Source: Bdellovibrionales bacterium
GTDB taxonomy: Bacteria; Bdellovibrionota; FAC87; UBA2466
Direction: 5' to 3'
Length of the DNA stretch: 64,000 bases
Assembly: GCA_009692515.1 (NCBI GenBank)
Contig: SHZA01000004.1
Span: forward strand, 1 to 64,000
The first letter of the stretch is position 1. Every line of letters starts with the position of its first letter. Positions 44,108 to 52,928 of the stretch are shown in pieces. A program made the translations under genes and the position numbers. A model generated the notes under the pieces. It had not been told where the DNA came from. It made no database searches and was given only the letters and a program-made list of their open reading frames with translations.

Positions 44108-44125
44108 GCTAAAATCATTGTACCA
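44106..44125. promoter_or_regulatory. Overlapping divergent extended -10 promoters
   Basis: On the plus strand TGCTAAAAT (44107-44115) is an extended -10 box for the epimerase gene, giving a leader of about 11 bases. On the minus strand TGGTACAAT (44125-44117) is an extended -10 box for the Mla-type operon, giving a leader of about 3 bases. The two ATGs are 25 bases apart, so polymerase cannot occupy both promoters at once. Confidence 0.5.
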
Positions 44126-44132
44126 AACTACT

Positions 44133-45125
44133 ATGATAAAAGAGTCTCGCAATTTAGTATGGATTATCGGCGAAGGTGGGCTGCTCGGTTCGGCGCTATC
44201 AACCAGTTATCGCCTTCAACATCCTGAGTCTATTATTTGGACACCTCCGGGTCAGGCCTATGATTGGGATAACTCCACCGTTTTACAAAAACAACTAGAA
44301 ACCCGATTACATTTATTTAAAACCAAATTGGCCGACTACACCTCATGGACTATCATTTGGACTGCCGGTGCGGGAGTGGTGGGAACATCGCTCTTAGCGC
44401 TACAGGAGGAGACGAAGGTTCTCTCTTTTTTTATTAATCGAATGGAAAAAACCTACTCTTTGGACCTAAACCAAGGCAGTTTTTTCTTGGCCAGCTCGGC
44501 CGGAGGAGTTTGGGGTGGAACCCAAATATTTCCTGTTCAAGAAGGAACTCCGAAAAATCCAATTTCAGATTATGGTCGACAAAAGCTACTACAAGAACAA
44601 TCTCTACAAGAGATGGCCCATAGAAATCCTAACCTCCGTATTTTAATCGGAAGAATTTCTAATCTCTACGGCCCCGGACAAAAACTTCACAAGCCACAAG
44701 GGCTGCTTTCTCAATTATGTCGGTCTACTTTACTTAAAATACCCTTAAATATTTTTGTCCCTATAGAAACCCTAAGAGACTATATTTTCATGAATGACTG
44801 TGCAGAGCTTGTGATTAGAGCTCTGATAAAGGTACGACACCCCCGTTATAGCCCTCAAATTACAACCAAGATATTTGCTTCTGAAGAGCCTGCTACTATT
44901 TCAGAGATTCTAGGAATACTTAAAAAATTAACAGGACAAGACACACTGATCATCAATCCGACCTTGATGATTAGCAGACAACAACCACAAGTGTTATGGT
45001 TTCGGTCTCATACTTTAGTAGAAAACTACATCTGTAAACCACTCATCGAGGGATTAAGTGAACTACTAGATTACCAAGAGATGCAATTACAATTAGGAAA
45101 ACTTCCGTTTCCTGAAGCCAGTTAA
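44133..45125 (+). CDS. NAD-dependent epimerase/dehydratase family protein
   Basis: A 330-residue extended short-chain dehydrogenase. It has the N-terminal dinucleotide motif IIGEGGLLGSAL, an S-S-A segment (FFLASSAGGVWGG near 130) and the YGRQK motif (Y-x3-K near residue 152), then NLYGPGQ near 180. These are nucleotide-sugar epimerase/dehydratase marks, so a role in envelope sugar synthesis is likely; the substrate is unknown. The ATG at 44133 is preferred because the inferred promoter lies at 44107-44115; the frame from 44106 would start upstream of transcription. Confidence 0.8.
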   Translation: MIKESRNLVWIIGEGGLLGSALSTSYRLQHPESIIWTPPGQAYDWDNSTVLQKQLETRLHLFKTKLADYTSWTIIWTAGAGVVGTSLLALQEETKVLSFFINRMEKTYSLDLNQGSFFLASSAGGVWGGTQIFPVQEGTPKNPISDYGRQKLLQEQSLQEMAHRNPNLRILIGRISNLYGPGQKLHKPQGLLSQLCRSTLLKIPLNIFVPIETLRDYIFMNDCAELVIRALIKVRHPRYSPQITTKIFASEEPATISEILGILKKLTGQDTLIINPTLMISRQQPQVLWFRSHTLVENYICKPLIEGLSELLDYQEMQLQLGKLPFPEAS

Positions 45126-45154
45126 TATTTTCAAAATAAAAAAGGACACCGACA

Positions 45155-46192
45155 ATGAAATTCATTTTACTTTTGGCTACCACAGTTCTTTCTTTGACCC
45201 TTCCAAGCTTTGCTAAATCTTTAGAACTATCCGATGAAGAGATCGAAAGAGACTATCATCCGCAATATCTTAATAGGGCCTCAGGAACTTTAGATTTAAA
45301 TTCCAGAGATTTCATAGCTCAAAAACGCTATCCCTGGCCTGTCGCCATACAATCGATTGGACATACGATGGCAAGCTACCAAAGATATGGGGGATTAGAC
45401 GGCGCCTACTTTCACCATGGACTAGATATCAGAGCCGATGCAGGCAGTGCCGTAGTAGCAGCAGCGGGTGGAACTGTGGTTAACATTGAAAATTATATGC
45501 CAGGAATTGATGCCTATTGGGAGGTGGCCATCCTAGATGCCGCCGGTTTTATTTGGCAGTATCACCATATTGATAGAGATTCTATTCCTGCCTCTTTATT
45601 TGAAGCCTACAAAAATAAAACACCCATTTCAGCCGGAACAAAATTGGGAGAGGTTTATTATTGGTCGGTGGTGACCTTTGGAGAACGCTATCACCATATC
45701 CACCTAAATATTTTAGGTAAAGACCGTGTCTATTTAAACCCTTTCGAATTTTTGGAACTTTTATCAGATAAGGAGGCGCCTGAAATCACCGCCTTTTTTC
45801 TTATGCAAAATGGGACTGCGGTAACAGGGAATACGATAACGGCCTCAAATTATACTATCTCGGCTGAAATAAAGGATCTGATTCTGAGTAAAGTTTTTGT
45901 CGTGCCACCCAATGAAATAAAAGTAGTTGTCGACGATTATCCAGCCTTTATCGTTTGGAAATTTGATTCCTTACCTGGAGGAGCTAGTAACGAAACATTT
46001 GTGAATCAATTTTATGCCTCAAAAATAGCATGTGGTGACTATGATTGCCGAAAACCGATTATCGATTTGGGGTTTAGAAAAAATGCTTCCCAGGTATTTC
46101 CATTAACTAGGGGCCTGCATACAATTCAGGTCATTGCCTCAGACTATAATGGTAATGAAGCACGTCGGTCCTTTAGCTGGAGTGTAAATTAG
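45155..46192 (+). CDS. Secreted M23 (LytM-type) metallopeptidase
   Basis: A 345-residue exported protein with a signal peptide (ending PSFAKS). The M23 domain spans about 85-200 with zinc ligands in HHGLDI (H-x3-D) and the second H-x-H in YHHIHLNI near 182, so it looks catalytically complete. About 140 residues of beta-rich C-terminal domain follow (EAPEITAFFLMQNG ... GLHTIQVIASDYNGNEARRSFSW), resembling an Ig-like fold. The role is likely cleavage of peptidoglycan cross-bridges or another peptide in the periplasm or outside. The ATG follows AAAGGACACC. In a predator this type of enzyme could act on prey wall, but nothing here proves it. Confidence 0.85.
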   Translation: MKFILLLATTVLSLTLPSFAKSLELSDEEIERDYHPQYLNRASGTLDLNSRDFIAQKRYPWPVAIQSIGHTMASYQRYGGLDGAYFHHGLDIRADAGSAVVAAAGGTVVNIENYMPGIDAYWEVAILDAAGFIWQYHHIDRDSIPASLFEAYKNKTPISAGTKLGEVYYWSVVTFGERYHHIHLNILGKDRVYLNPFEFLELLSDKEAPEITAFFLMQNGTAVTGNTITASNYTISAEIKDLILSKVFVVPPNEIKVVVDDYPAFIVWKFDSLPGGASNETFVNQFYASKIACGDYDCRKPIIDLGFRKNASQVFPLTRGLHTIQVIASDYNGNEARRSFSWSVN

Positions 46193-46251
46193 AAATCGAC
46201 TAGTAGAATAATTAGGCCTATTTTTGGGGGCCTTATCGGGCTAAGCTTTTA

Positions 46252-48228
46252 CTACCGTTTGTCTAAAAATTGCCGACACCACATTTCAATACTCATCATT
46301 GAAAAGATGAGAAAAGTAGCATCGATCTGTTTAGCTCGATCTCTTTTTATAAGATTAGAAACGACAGTGGGATTAAATAGTCCACGATTTTTTAGAGAGG
46401 ATTCTGAAAGACAGTCGCTAACGATATCGGCTAATTCGGTATTCAACCAATGACGAATAGGAAGTCCAAAGCCCTGTTTTTTTCTTTTCATAATCGACTC
46501 AGGAACAAAGGGCCTCATCGCCTGTTTAAAAATATATTTGTTTTCAAGGTTTCGGCATTTTAAATGGGCGGGAATCTTAGCTACAAAATTAACCACCTCT
46601 TGATCAATAAGGGGAACTCTTACCTCGACTCCTTGAGACATGCTCATTTTATCTACATAATTGAGATTGTGATCAGCTAGGAAATGTTTTGTTTCTAAAT
46701 AAAGCATCCGATTTAAAATACTTTTTTCACCTTTAACCCTATTTAAGGACCGAATGAAGGGTTCAAAACAATTAGGTGTCGATGAGTCCGAATGAAATCT
46801 TTCTCCTAAAATGGGCTCGACAGAATCAACAAAGGTGCACATGAAATAACTAGAAAGTCGTTCATCCAAATTCCACTGTAGGCTTTCAAATACCTTTGCC
46901 AACTTTCTAATACGATAATTCTTTAATAGTGTAGCCCCGCCTGATGGAACGGCCATTTGATGGGAAGAAAAGGCCAATCCTTTTTTTATAGGCCCCGGAA
47001 CCCACTGCCATATTTTTTCTAATTGAACCGCCTTATGCCTCGGGTATCCCGAAAAGATATCGTCTCCACCTGCACCAGAAAGAAGGACCTTTATCCCCAT
47101 CTCGCTAGCTTTTTTAGAAATTAATAGCGCATTAATCGCGGCAGGATCGGCCTGCGGTTCATCTAGATGGAAAATAACCTTCTCTAAAAACTTAAAATCT
47201 GCTGGAGTCACCTCTACAATCGAAAGGGGAAACCCCAATTGTCCAGCCACCTTTTTAGCATAATAGAGATCATTTTTAATCGATGTCTCTTTATTTTCAT
47301 GGCCGATGGTAAAACAGTGAAATGATTTTGAGGGTTCTGCCTGTTTCATTAGAGCGACGACACTGGTAGAGTCTAGTCCGCCAGAAAGAAATGCCCCTAC
47401 GGGTACATCTGAAAGCAATTGCCTTTTTGCAGCCTGTTGAAGTTTGCTTCTTAACTCTAAAGTGATCTCCTCTTCTGAACCTTTTAAACTTTCTCCATAC
47501 GGAACATCATAAAAATATTCTTTAATATGAATTCGTCCATTTCTAATGAGCAGCCACTCTCCAGGCTCTAATTTTTTAACCCCCTGAAAAGGGGTTCTTG
47601 GAGCTGGTGAGTACAAATAGGAAAGATAGTATCTTAAGGATTGAAGATCTAGTTCGGTGGAAATATCTTTTGAACACAGAAGTGCTTTGATCTCAGACGC
47701 AAATAGAAAACCTTTTTCCGTTTCACTATAATAAAGAGGCTTCACTCCAAGACCATCTCGAAACAGTAATAGATCCCCTTTTCTAATCCCGTCTTTGTGA
47801 CCCTGTTCCCTTCCATCAAAAAGAGCGAGTGCAAAAATTCCATTGAGTTTAGAAAAGGCCTCTAACCCATATTCCGCGTACAAATGAAGAATCACCTCGG
47901 TATCGGTTCTACTTTTAAATTGATGTCCCTTTTTCTCTAGATCCTCTTTTAATTCAGGGAAATTATAAATTTCCCCATTATAGGTGAGCCAGAGCGAATT
48001 TTCACCAGAGGCATCGATAGCCCCGTCTGGAGAGAAGCTCATGGGCTGACTACCTGCTAAGCTTAAATCAAGAATGGAAAGACGACGATGAGAGAGCCCT
48101 ATTTTACGCTCTCTTAAGGAGATAACCTTTTCCCCGGAGCCATCAGGACCGCGATGATTAATACTTTGTCCCATGGCTTTAAGTAATTCGGAATCAAACT
48201 TTCCATAAAATCCTGCAATTCCACACAT
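46252..48228 (-). CDS. asnB: Asparagine synthase (glutamine-hydrolysing)
   Basis: Amidotransferase making asparagine from aspartate, glutamine and ATP, or amidating a sugar acid in a polysaccharide locus. The 658 residues start MCGIAGFYG with Cys2 as the glutaminase nucleophile and show RGPDGSG near 27, LSHRRLSILDLS near 49 and the synthetase P-loop SGGLDSTSVV near 275, then SGAGGDDIFSGYPRH near 385. The length matches the AsnB type common in exopolysaccharide clusters. It is divergent from rfbC with 56 bases between. Confidence 0.93.
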   Translation of the reverse strand: MCGIAGFYGKFDSELLKAMGQSINHRGPDGSGEKVISLRERKIGLSHRRLSILDLSLAGSQPMSFSPDGAIDASGENSLWLTYNGEIYNFPELKEDLEKKGHQFKSRTDTEVILHLYAEYGLEAFSKLNGIFALALFDGREQGHKDGIRKGDLLLFRDGLGVKPLYYSETEKGFLFASEIKALLCSKDISTELDLQSLRYYLSYLYSPAPRTPFQGVKKLEPGEWLLIRNGRIHIKEYFYDVPYGESLKGSEEEITLELRSKLQQAAKRQLLSDVPVGAFLSGGLDSTSVVALMKQAEPSKSFHCFTIGHENKETSIKNDLYYAKKVAGQLGFPLSIVEVTPADFKFLEKVIFHLDEPQADPAAINALLISKKASEMGIKVLLSGAGGDDIFSGYPRHKAVQLEKIWQWVPGPIKKGLAFSSHQMAVPSGGATLLKNYRIRKLAKVFESLQWNLDERLSSYFMCTFVDSVEPILGERFHSDSSTPNCFEPFIRSLNRVKGEKSILNRMLYLETKHFLADHNLNYVDKMSMSQGVEVRVPLIDQEVVNFVAKIPAHLKCRNLENKYIFKQAMRPFVPESIMKRKKQGFGLPIRHWLNTELADIVSDCLSESSLKNRGLFNPTVVSNLIKRDRAKQIDATFLIFSMMSIEMWCRQFLDKR

Positions 48229-48272
48229 GGGACAATCCTATGAAAATAGTAGCCAATTAACTAATTGAATTC

Positions 48273-48284
48273 TAATATTGTAGC
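48273..48284 (+). promoter_or_regulatory. -10 box directly before rfbC, leaderless
   Basis: TAATAT at 48273-48278 lies exactly six bases before the ATG at 48285, with no ribosome site. The A of the ATG would be the first transcribed base. No good -35 box is seen. Confidence 0.5.
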
Positions 48285-48836
48285 ATGGATGTCATTAACA
48301 CCTCACTTCCTGAAGTTTTATTAATTAAACCCAAGATTTTTAAAGATTCTCGGGGTTTCTTTTTGGAAGCCTGGAATAGCGCTCGCTATGAAAAGGTGGG
48401 AATTCCTAAGGTGTTTGTCCAAGACAATATTTCATCTTCTGAGTATGGAGTGTTAAGGGGACTGCACTTCCAGCAACCACATCCTCAGGGAAAACTGATC
48501 TCCGTTCTTAAGGGAGAAATTTTTGATGTCGCGGTAGATATCAGATTGGGGTCTCCTAGATTTGGAAACTGGGTGGGGCTCACATTATCGGCCGATACCC
48601 ATCATCAGATTTGGATCCCTCCTGGATTTGCCCATGGCTTTTTGGTGACAAGCGCCACGGCCTTAGTTTCCTATAAATCTAGTGAGTTTTATTTGCCTGA
48701 AACTGAAGGCACTGTACTCTGGAATGATCCTGCTTTAAATATTGTTTGGCCTCTATCAAATCCCACCCTTGCGGAAAAGGATGTAAAGGGACTTCCCCTT
48801 TCCCAAATTCCTGAATCAAAACTGCCTAAATTTTAG
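48285..48836 (+). CDS. rfbC: dTDP-4-dehydrorhamnose 3,5-epimerase
   Basis: Third enzyme of dTDP-rhamnose synthesis. The 183 residues carry the cupin core: SRGFFLEAWNSARY near 22, FVQDNISSSEYGVLRGLHFQ with catalytic His near 63, KGEIFDVAVDIRLGSP near 80 and PPGFAHGFLV with the second His near 120. Length is standard. rfbA, rfbB and rfbD are not in the window, although the epimerase at 44133 could be a distant member of that pathway. Confidence 0.94.
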   Translation: MDVINTSLPEVLLIKPKIFKDSRGFFLEAWNSARYEKVGIPKVFVQDNISSSEYGVLRGLHFQQPHPQGKLISVLKGEIFDVAVDIRLGSPRFGNWVGLTLSADTHHQIWIPPGFAHGFLVTSATALVSYKSSEFYLPETEGTVLWNDPALNIVWPLSNPTLAEKDVKGLPLSQIPESKLPKF

Positions 48837-48933
48837 TCAGTAGGGCCTTTTGCTATTCTCTTTAATCTAAAAAATATTTAAGACTTAGTAGGCTCCCATC
48901 GAATCCTAAGTTCTCTCCCTTTCCATTTTAAGG

Positions 48934-48945
48934 TACAATTAGCCT
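48934..48945 (+). promoter_or_regulatory. -10 box directly before the gene at 48946, leaderless
   Basis: TACAAT at 48934-48939 ends six bases before the ATG at 48946, with no ribosome site between. Confidence 0.5.
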
Positions 48946-49608
48946 ATGAAGGGAAAACTAAAAAAAGGAATCGGGTTTTTATTTTTACTGTTATTGTTAA
49001 TAAGTACTACACTCAAAGCAGACACTAGCCAACCCTCCCCTCCTGGACTCAGCGCCGGTAAGAACAGTCTGGCGCCAGCAAGTATTTCCCTCATTGCTCT
49101 GCCTGCGAACCCAGGGCCTAGTGGAGATCCAAAAACTAATACCTTTAAATTTGGCCAGTTATCAACGCCATTGCAGCTTAGCTCACAGGTGAAGGCCTTT
49201 ATGTTATTCGATCCTGTTAATGACCTACAGAAAATTTCTCGATTTGTAAGAGGAACCAGAGAGGTATGTCCATCTCATCAAGGATATCAAAAACAACCGA
49301 GCTCAGGAAGACTACTCCTTAGTCTTTGTATTTTAGCCTATGTTTTAGAGAAGGGGCCTGTCACGGAATACGAGGCACTCGGTATTTCTAAAGACAAATC
49401 CTCTAATATTTCTGGAATAGATGAGAAAATTAGTGTGGGGCAGGCTTTAGCCATCGCAGTAACCGACTTTAATACCTTGTCTAAAGAAATTTATATTAAC
49501 CAACCAGAAAGGCTTGAAAAGCCCACGCCTTTTATTTCCTTTGTTCGTGAAAACCTTATTTACCTTAAAAAATCGGAACGAATTTTTAAGTCCTCCAATT
49601 CACAATAA
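48946..49608 (+). CDS. Secreted protein of unknown function in the EPS locus
   Basis: A 220-residue protein with a signal peptide (MKGKLKKG, a leucine-rich core, ending LKADT). Residues 27-75 are low in complexity and rich in proline and serine. A helical region follows (about 85-215) with SGRLLLSLCILAYVLEKG and SVGQALAIAVTDFNTLSKEI, and two cysteines. I recognise no family. It lies between rfbC and a barrel-like gene, both also preceded by a close -10 box, so each may be transcribed separately. Confidence 0.55.
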   Translation: MKGKLKKGIGFLFLLLLLISTTLKADTSQPSPPGLSAGKNSLAPASISLIALPANPGPSGDPKTNTFKFGQLSTPLQLSSQVKAFMLFDPVNDLQKISRFVRGTREVCPSHQGYQKQPSSGRLLLSLCILAYVLEKGPVTEYEALGISKDKSSNISGIDEKISVGQALAIAVTDFNTLSKEIYINQPERLEKPTPFISFVRENLIYLKKSERIFKSSNSQ

Positions 49609-49611
49609 TCC

Positions 49612-49626
49612 TGTTAAAATTAATTT
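49612..49626 (+). promoter_or_regulatory. Extended -10 box directly before the gene at 49627, leaderless
   Basis: TGTTAAAAT (49612-49620) is an extended -10 element; its last base is six bases before the ATG at 49627, and no ribosome site is present. Confidence 0.55.
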
Positions 49627-50628
49627 ATGAATCGTTCTACTTTTTTCCGAATCTTAATCACCTTTTTATATTTAGTTACTAATATTTCAGAAGGAAAAGT
49701 AAAGAAACCTATCCTAAAGGAACCCATGGAAACAGATTTCTCTTCTCCTTTAATTTCTGAATCTCTAGAAACACCAGAGTTAGAAACCGCAAAAACTCAA
49801 AAGTACCAGAAACTTTTAAAAAAAAACTGGCTAATCCCGATGGCGCCTGCAGAGTACCGACGACTGAGCAAGCGATTCATAGGCCTTTCTCTTTTTGATA
49901 CCGAGGGGAGAACGTGGGTGATTCCTGGAATTACCCTAATGACGCCCACCGGTTACTCAGCCAAATGGGGTGACGTCTTTACCAGTTTTAGTGTTAATAA
50001 TAGAACCAGGTTTGGCCAAATCGCAGATGGATTCGCTGTAATCGGAATGGGATTTGCAGACCCTACCGAATGGATTGGTATTGAACTTAATATAGGCTTT
50101 TTAAACGTAAAAAAAATTTTTAATTCGGGCCTAGGTTTGAGTGGAAAAATAGGTCATACCTTTTCAGATGGAACTTCAGTGGCTATTGGTAAACTTGATT
50201 TTTTACAATGGCCTCGAAATGCGGCCGATACAGGATCCAGTGAATATCTTGTGGTCTCACGAGCTTTTCAGTTGGATTATGATACCACTAAAACCTTTAG
50301 TTTATTAATAGCAACTGTTGGAGTGGGGGATGGCCAATTTAAATCTGATGAGCGTTTTATCACCGAAACACCAGGCCTCGGGCTTTTTGGTTCGCTAAGT
50401 ATGCGAATCATTCCTCCTATTAATCTAATAGCTAATTGGAATCACAATTTACACATGGGAACCTCGGTAGCACCCTTTCAAAAATTCCCCTTAGTTTTTA
50501 CCTTAGGAGCTTTAGATCTTCTTAAAACTCAAGGAGATGGGGTGCGGTATGTTATTGGAATCTCTTACTCCGACTCCTTTTTTTCAAAGACCTTTCCGGT
50601 CAACTGGTTTAGAGGCGGTAATATTTAA
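49627..50628 (+). CDS. Predicted outer-membrane barrel protein
   Basis: A 333-residue exported protein: hydrophobic N terminus (residues 6-22), a charged linker to about residue 75, then a domain with repeated amphipathic strands, such as TWVIPGITLMTPTGYSAKWG, FTSFSVNNRTRFG and VIGISYSDSFF. The likely role is an outer-membrane barrel of 10-14 strands or a periplasmic beta protein. The end of the gene overlaps the end of the convergent glycosyltransferase gene by 45 bases. Family unknown; a link to polysaccharide export is suggested only by position. Confidence 0.6.
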   Translation: MNRSTFFRILITFLYLVTNISEGKVKKPILKEPMETDFSSPLISESLETPELETAKTQKYQKLLKKNWLIPMAPAEYRRLSKRFIGLSLFDTEGRTWVIPGITLMTPTGYSAKWGDVFTSFSVNNRTRFGQIADGFAVIGMGFADPTEWIGIELNIGFLNVKKIFNSGLGLSGKIGHTFSDGTSVAIGKLDFLQWPRNAADTGSSEYLVVSRAFQLDYDTTKTFSLLIATVGVGDGQFKSDERFITETPGLGLFGSLSMRIIPPINLIANWNHNLHMGTSVAPFQKFPLVFTLGALDLLKTQGDGVRYVIGISYSDSFFSKTFPVNWFRGGNI

Positions 50629-51450
50629 AGAATTCTGGTTTAATTTTAGCTCATAAATTTTTAATCCAATCAGCAACTGAAACCATAGAGCTTGAAGAAA
50701 ATGATAACTAAATCCCTGCCAGCCATCAAGAAAGCCCCCTCTGATAAAGTAACGATAACAAAAATAAAGCCACGGCCTCAACATCAATGGCAAGCGGTCC
50801 CAGATATTTTTATGAATCCATCTTTTCTTGGAAACGGAACTAATAGAAGACTCGGATATCTCATTTTTTTTTACAAAAAATTCTCGTGCTTCTAAGGTAG
50901 CATACCTCAAATGTTTTTGATGCCAGCGATCAATTCCATTTTTATCTTCATGCAAAATAAAACATTTCAATTTTCCGACTGGACCCGGCACCCACATGTG
51001 TTCGTTAACCTCTCTAGAACCATAGCTAGCATTTTTAATTCTAGCCAAACGAAGAAAATAAATAGCAGAAGCCCCTCCTCTCATCCATTTACCAAGCCAG
51101 AGTAATTGTCTACGCATTTGAAATCCATTTTGTGTAGGTTTGGTCTGTAGTAGTTGAATAATTTCACAGGATAATTCTGGAGATATCCTTTCATCCGCAT
51201 CCAAGAAAAGGATCCATTCAGTTTTAATTTGACTCTGAGTTAATGCAAAATTTCGTTGGACACTATAGTTAATGAAATTATTTTGAAGGACTCTTGCCCC
51301 TTCTTTTTCTGCAATAGAAACGGTACCATCGGTACTAAAAGAATCTATGACTACTATTTCCTCCGCTACGGCCTTAGCACTACTAAGACACAGTTCAATA
51401 TTTTTTTCTTCATTGAAGGTTAAAATCACAACGGTAAGATTAGATTTCAT
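50584..51450 (-). CDS. Glycosyltransferase family 2, WaaE/KdtX-like
   Basis: A 288-residue GT-A enzyme. It starts KSNLTVVILTFNEEKNIELCL, has DSFSTDGTVSIAE near 50, and the DxD motif in WILFLDADERISPEL near 93. QMRRQLLWLGKWMRGG and the following region match the family of lipopolysaccharide-core beta-1,4-glucosyltransferases (WaaE) and related proteins. Start at 51450: this ATG overlaps the end of the polymerase gene by 11 bases and follows GCAGG. Function in EPS or LPS core is inferred. Confidence 0.85.
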   Translation of the reverse strand: MKSNLTVVILTFNEEKNIELCLSSAKAVAEEIVVIDSFSTDGTVSIAEKEGARVLQNNFINYSVQRNFALTQSQIKTEWILFLDADERISPELSCEIIQLLQTKPTQNGFQMRRQLLWLGKWMRGGASAIYFLRLARIKNASYGSREVNEHMWVPGPVGKLKCFILHEDKNGIDRWHQKHLRYATLEAREFFVKKNEISESSISSVSKKRWIHKNIWDRLPLMLRPWLYFCYRYFIRGGFLDGWQGFSYHFLQALWFQLLIGLKIYELKLNQNSLNITASKPVDRKGL

Positions 51451-52924
51451 TTTTAACCTGCCCATTTTTATTTGAAATCGACGATTCAAAAAGGTGAATT
51501 ATCTTTCCAAGAATTAGGAGCAAAGGAAATATTCTAACCATTATCATCAACAAATTCACCACACCGGCCTCAGAAAACAAATGTTCTAAATATAGGACTA
51601 AAAAAACAGGCCATCCCAATCCATAGTCCTTACACTCCAGTTTTTTAAGGAAAAATAGATAAAAAAACAATACCCCAAATGGAATAAAAAATAGTCCCCA
51701 CCATTTTCCAATAGCGAAAGCCTCAGCAAAAATCCCGAAAGAAACTGCAGTTCCTATATTTCCCTCTGGTATTACCCCAGCAATATGCGCCAGATAATCT
51801 CCCGTATTCTCCTCAAGGTCGATCCATTTTCCAGTAAGTGACCTAGGTAAGAGATAAAGATTCTTCCAGAAAAATGGGCCGCCCTCTCCTTCTCTGTATT
51901 GATAAACCGATATTAATTCATCCGCATCATGCATTATAGAAAAACGATCTATTAAGGTCATTTTTCTTCCGAAGTAATACCTTTCCTTTTCTCTCCCTAG
52001 ATAGGCCTCCTCCTCTGTTGTTTTTTGGTAATCCTGAAACTGTGACACAGAGCCAAAATGGGCCCCAATATACTCACCCAAAGAAGAGACCGTATTTAAT
52101 AGACTACTTTGTCGGTACGCCGTTCTACCGTGATCTGACAAAGGGGTAAGAATAAAAATCATCAGAACTAAGGTGCAGATTGTAACTGCTAGTTGTTTAA
52201 CCTTTAATTGGTACCGATAAAACACGCCACTCACCAGTAACACTAGTAAGGGCTCAAACATATATTGCTTTGCAGCCACAAGGACTCCACGAGCAAAACA
52301 AATCAGAAACATAATTATTGCAGATCGATTAAAAAGAGTCTTCCCTTCTGTTTTCATTAACGTTTGACTCACTTCATATCCTAATCCACAAAGGGTCAGG
52401 GGTTGCAAATATGACATTAAGTTGATCAATGGTCTCAAGATAAAAGGGAGATTATTTTGATAATTAACTGCAACGATACACACCCCTCCACAGATAAATA
52501 GCCCCCAAGATATTTTGGGTGAGTAGTCCCTATTTGATAATTTCATTACCTGCTGGCTTTTATTATTAAAAACCGCAACTAAAAAAGCGGCGGCTAGTAC
52601 TGCCAATGCGCCCACACTATAAACTAGAGATGAGATATCGGGGGATAGCAAACCGATATCTGCGGCCTGCCATATGAAAATTTTGGTCAACTGAGAAATA
52701 ATCACGTGTCTAAGAGAGAATAGAAGAATCAGCCAGCCGGCTATTGAGCTTAATCCTTCGACTAAGTTAAAACTCAGGATTACAAAAATATTGAATAAAA
52801 AAATATGGATCGCAAAGGATAGTGAAGTCCCTTGTATAAGCTGAAGACAAAAAACTAAAAGACTAAACCCCCCTAAATAGAGAAATGGAATATGCTGAAT
52901 CGGTTTTAAACGAAATGCCATCAA
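51440..52924 (-). CDS. Polysaccharide polymerase-like membrane protein (Wzy-like)
   Basis: A 494-residue protein with at least ten hydrophobic segments and a large non-membrane loop (about 265-385) rich in charged and aromatic residues, with YRQSSLLNTVSSLGEYIGAH and EKERYYFGRKMTLIDRF. This plan, with little sequence conservation, is usual for Wzy/O-antigen-ligase-like polymerases. Together with the SLBB protein upstream and the Wzc-like kinase it supports a Wzy-type pathway. The start can be the first or second methionine (52924 or 52921). A different multi-span protein cannot be excluded. Confidence 0.65.
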   Translation of the reverse strand: MMAFRLKPIQHIPFLYLGGFSLLVFCLQLIQGTSLSFAIHIFLFNIFVILSFNLVEGLSSIAGWLILLFSLRHVIISQLTKIFIWQAADIGLLSPDISSLVYSVGALAVLAAAFLVAVFNNKSQQVMKLSNRDYSPKISWGLFICGGVCIVAVNYQNNLPFILRPLINLMSYLQPLTLCGLGYEVSQTLMKTEGKTLFNRSAIIMFLICFARGVLVAAKQYMFEPLLVLLVSGVFYRYQLKVKQLAVTICTLVLMIFILTPLSDHGRTAYRQSSLLNTVSSLGEYIGAHFGSVSQFQDYQKTTEEEAYLGREKERYYFGRKMTLIDRFSIMHDADELISVYQYREGEGGPFFWKNLYLLPRSLTGKWIDLEENTGDYLAHIAGVIPEGNIGTAVSFGIFAEAFAIGKWWGLFFIPFGVLFFYLFFLKKLECKDYGLGWPVFLVLYLEHLFSEAGVVNLLMIMVRIFPLLLILGKIIHLFESSISNKNGQVKNEI

Positions 52925-52928
52925 GACC

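Noticed and set aside
46193-46251. Bidirectional terminator between the M23 peptidase and asnB
   Set aside because: The only stem, AGGCC/GGCCT, is five base pairs with an unsuitable T-rich loop, too weak to call.
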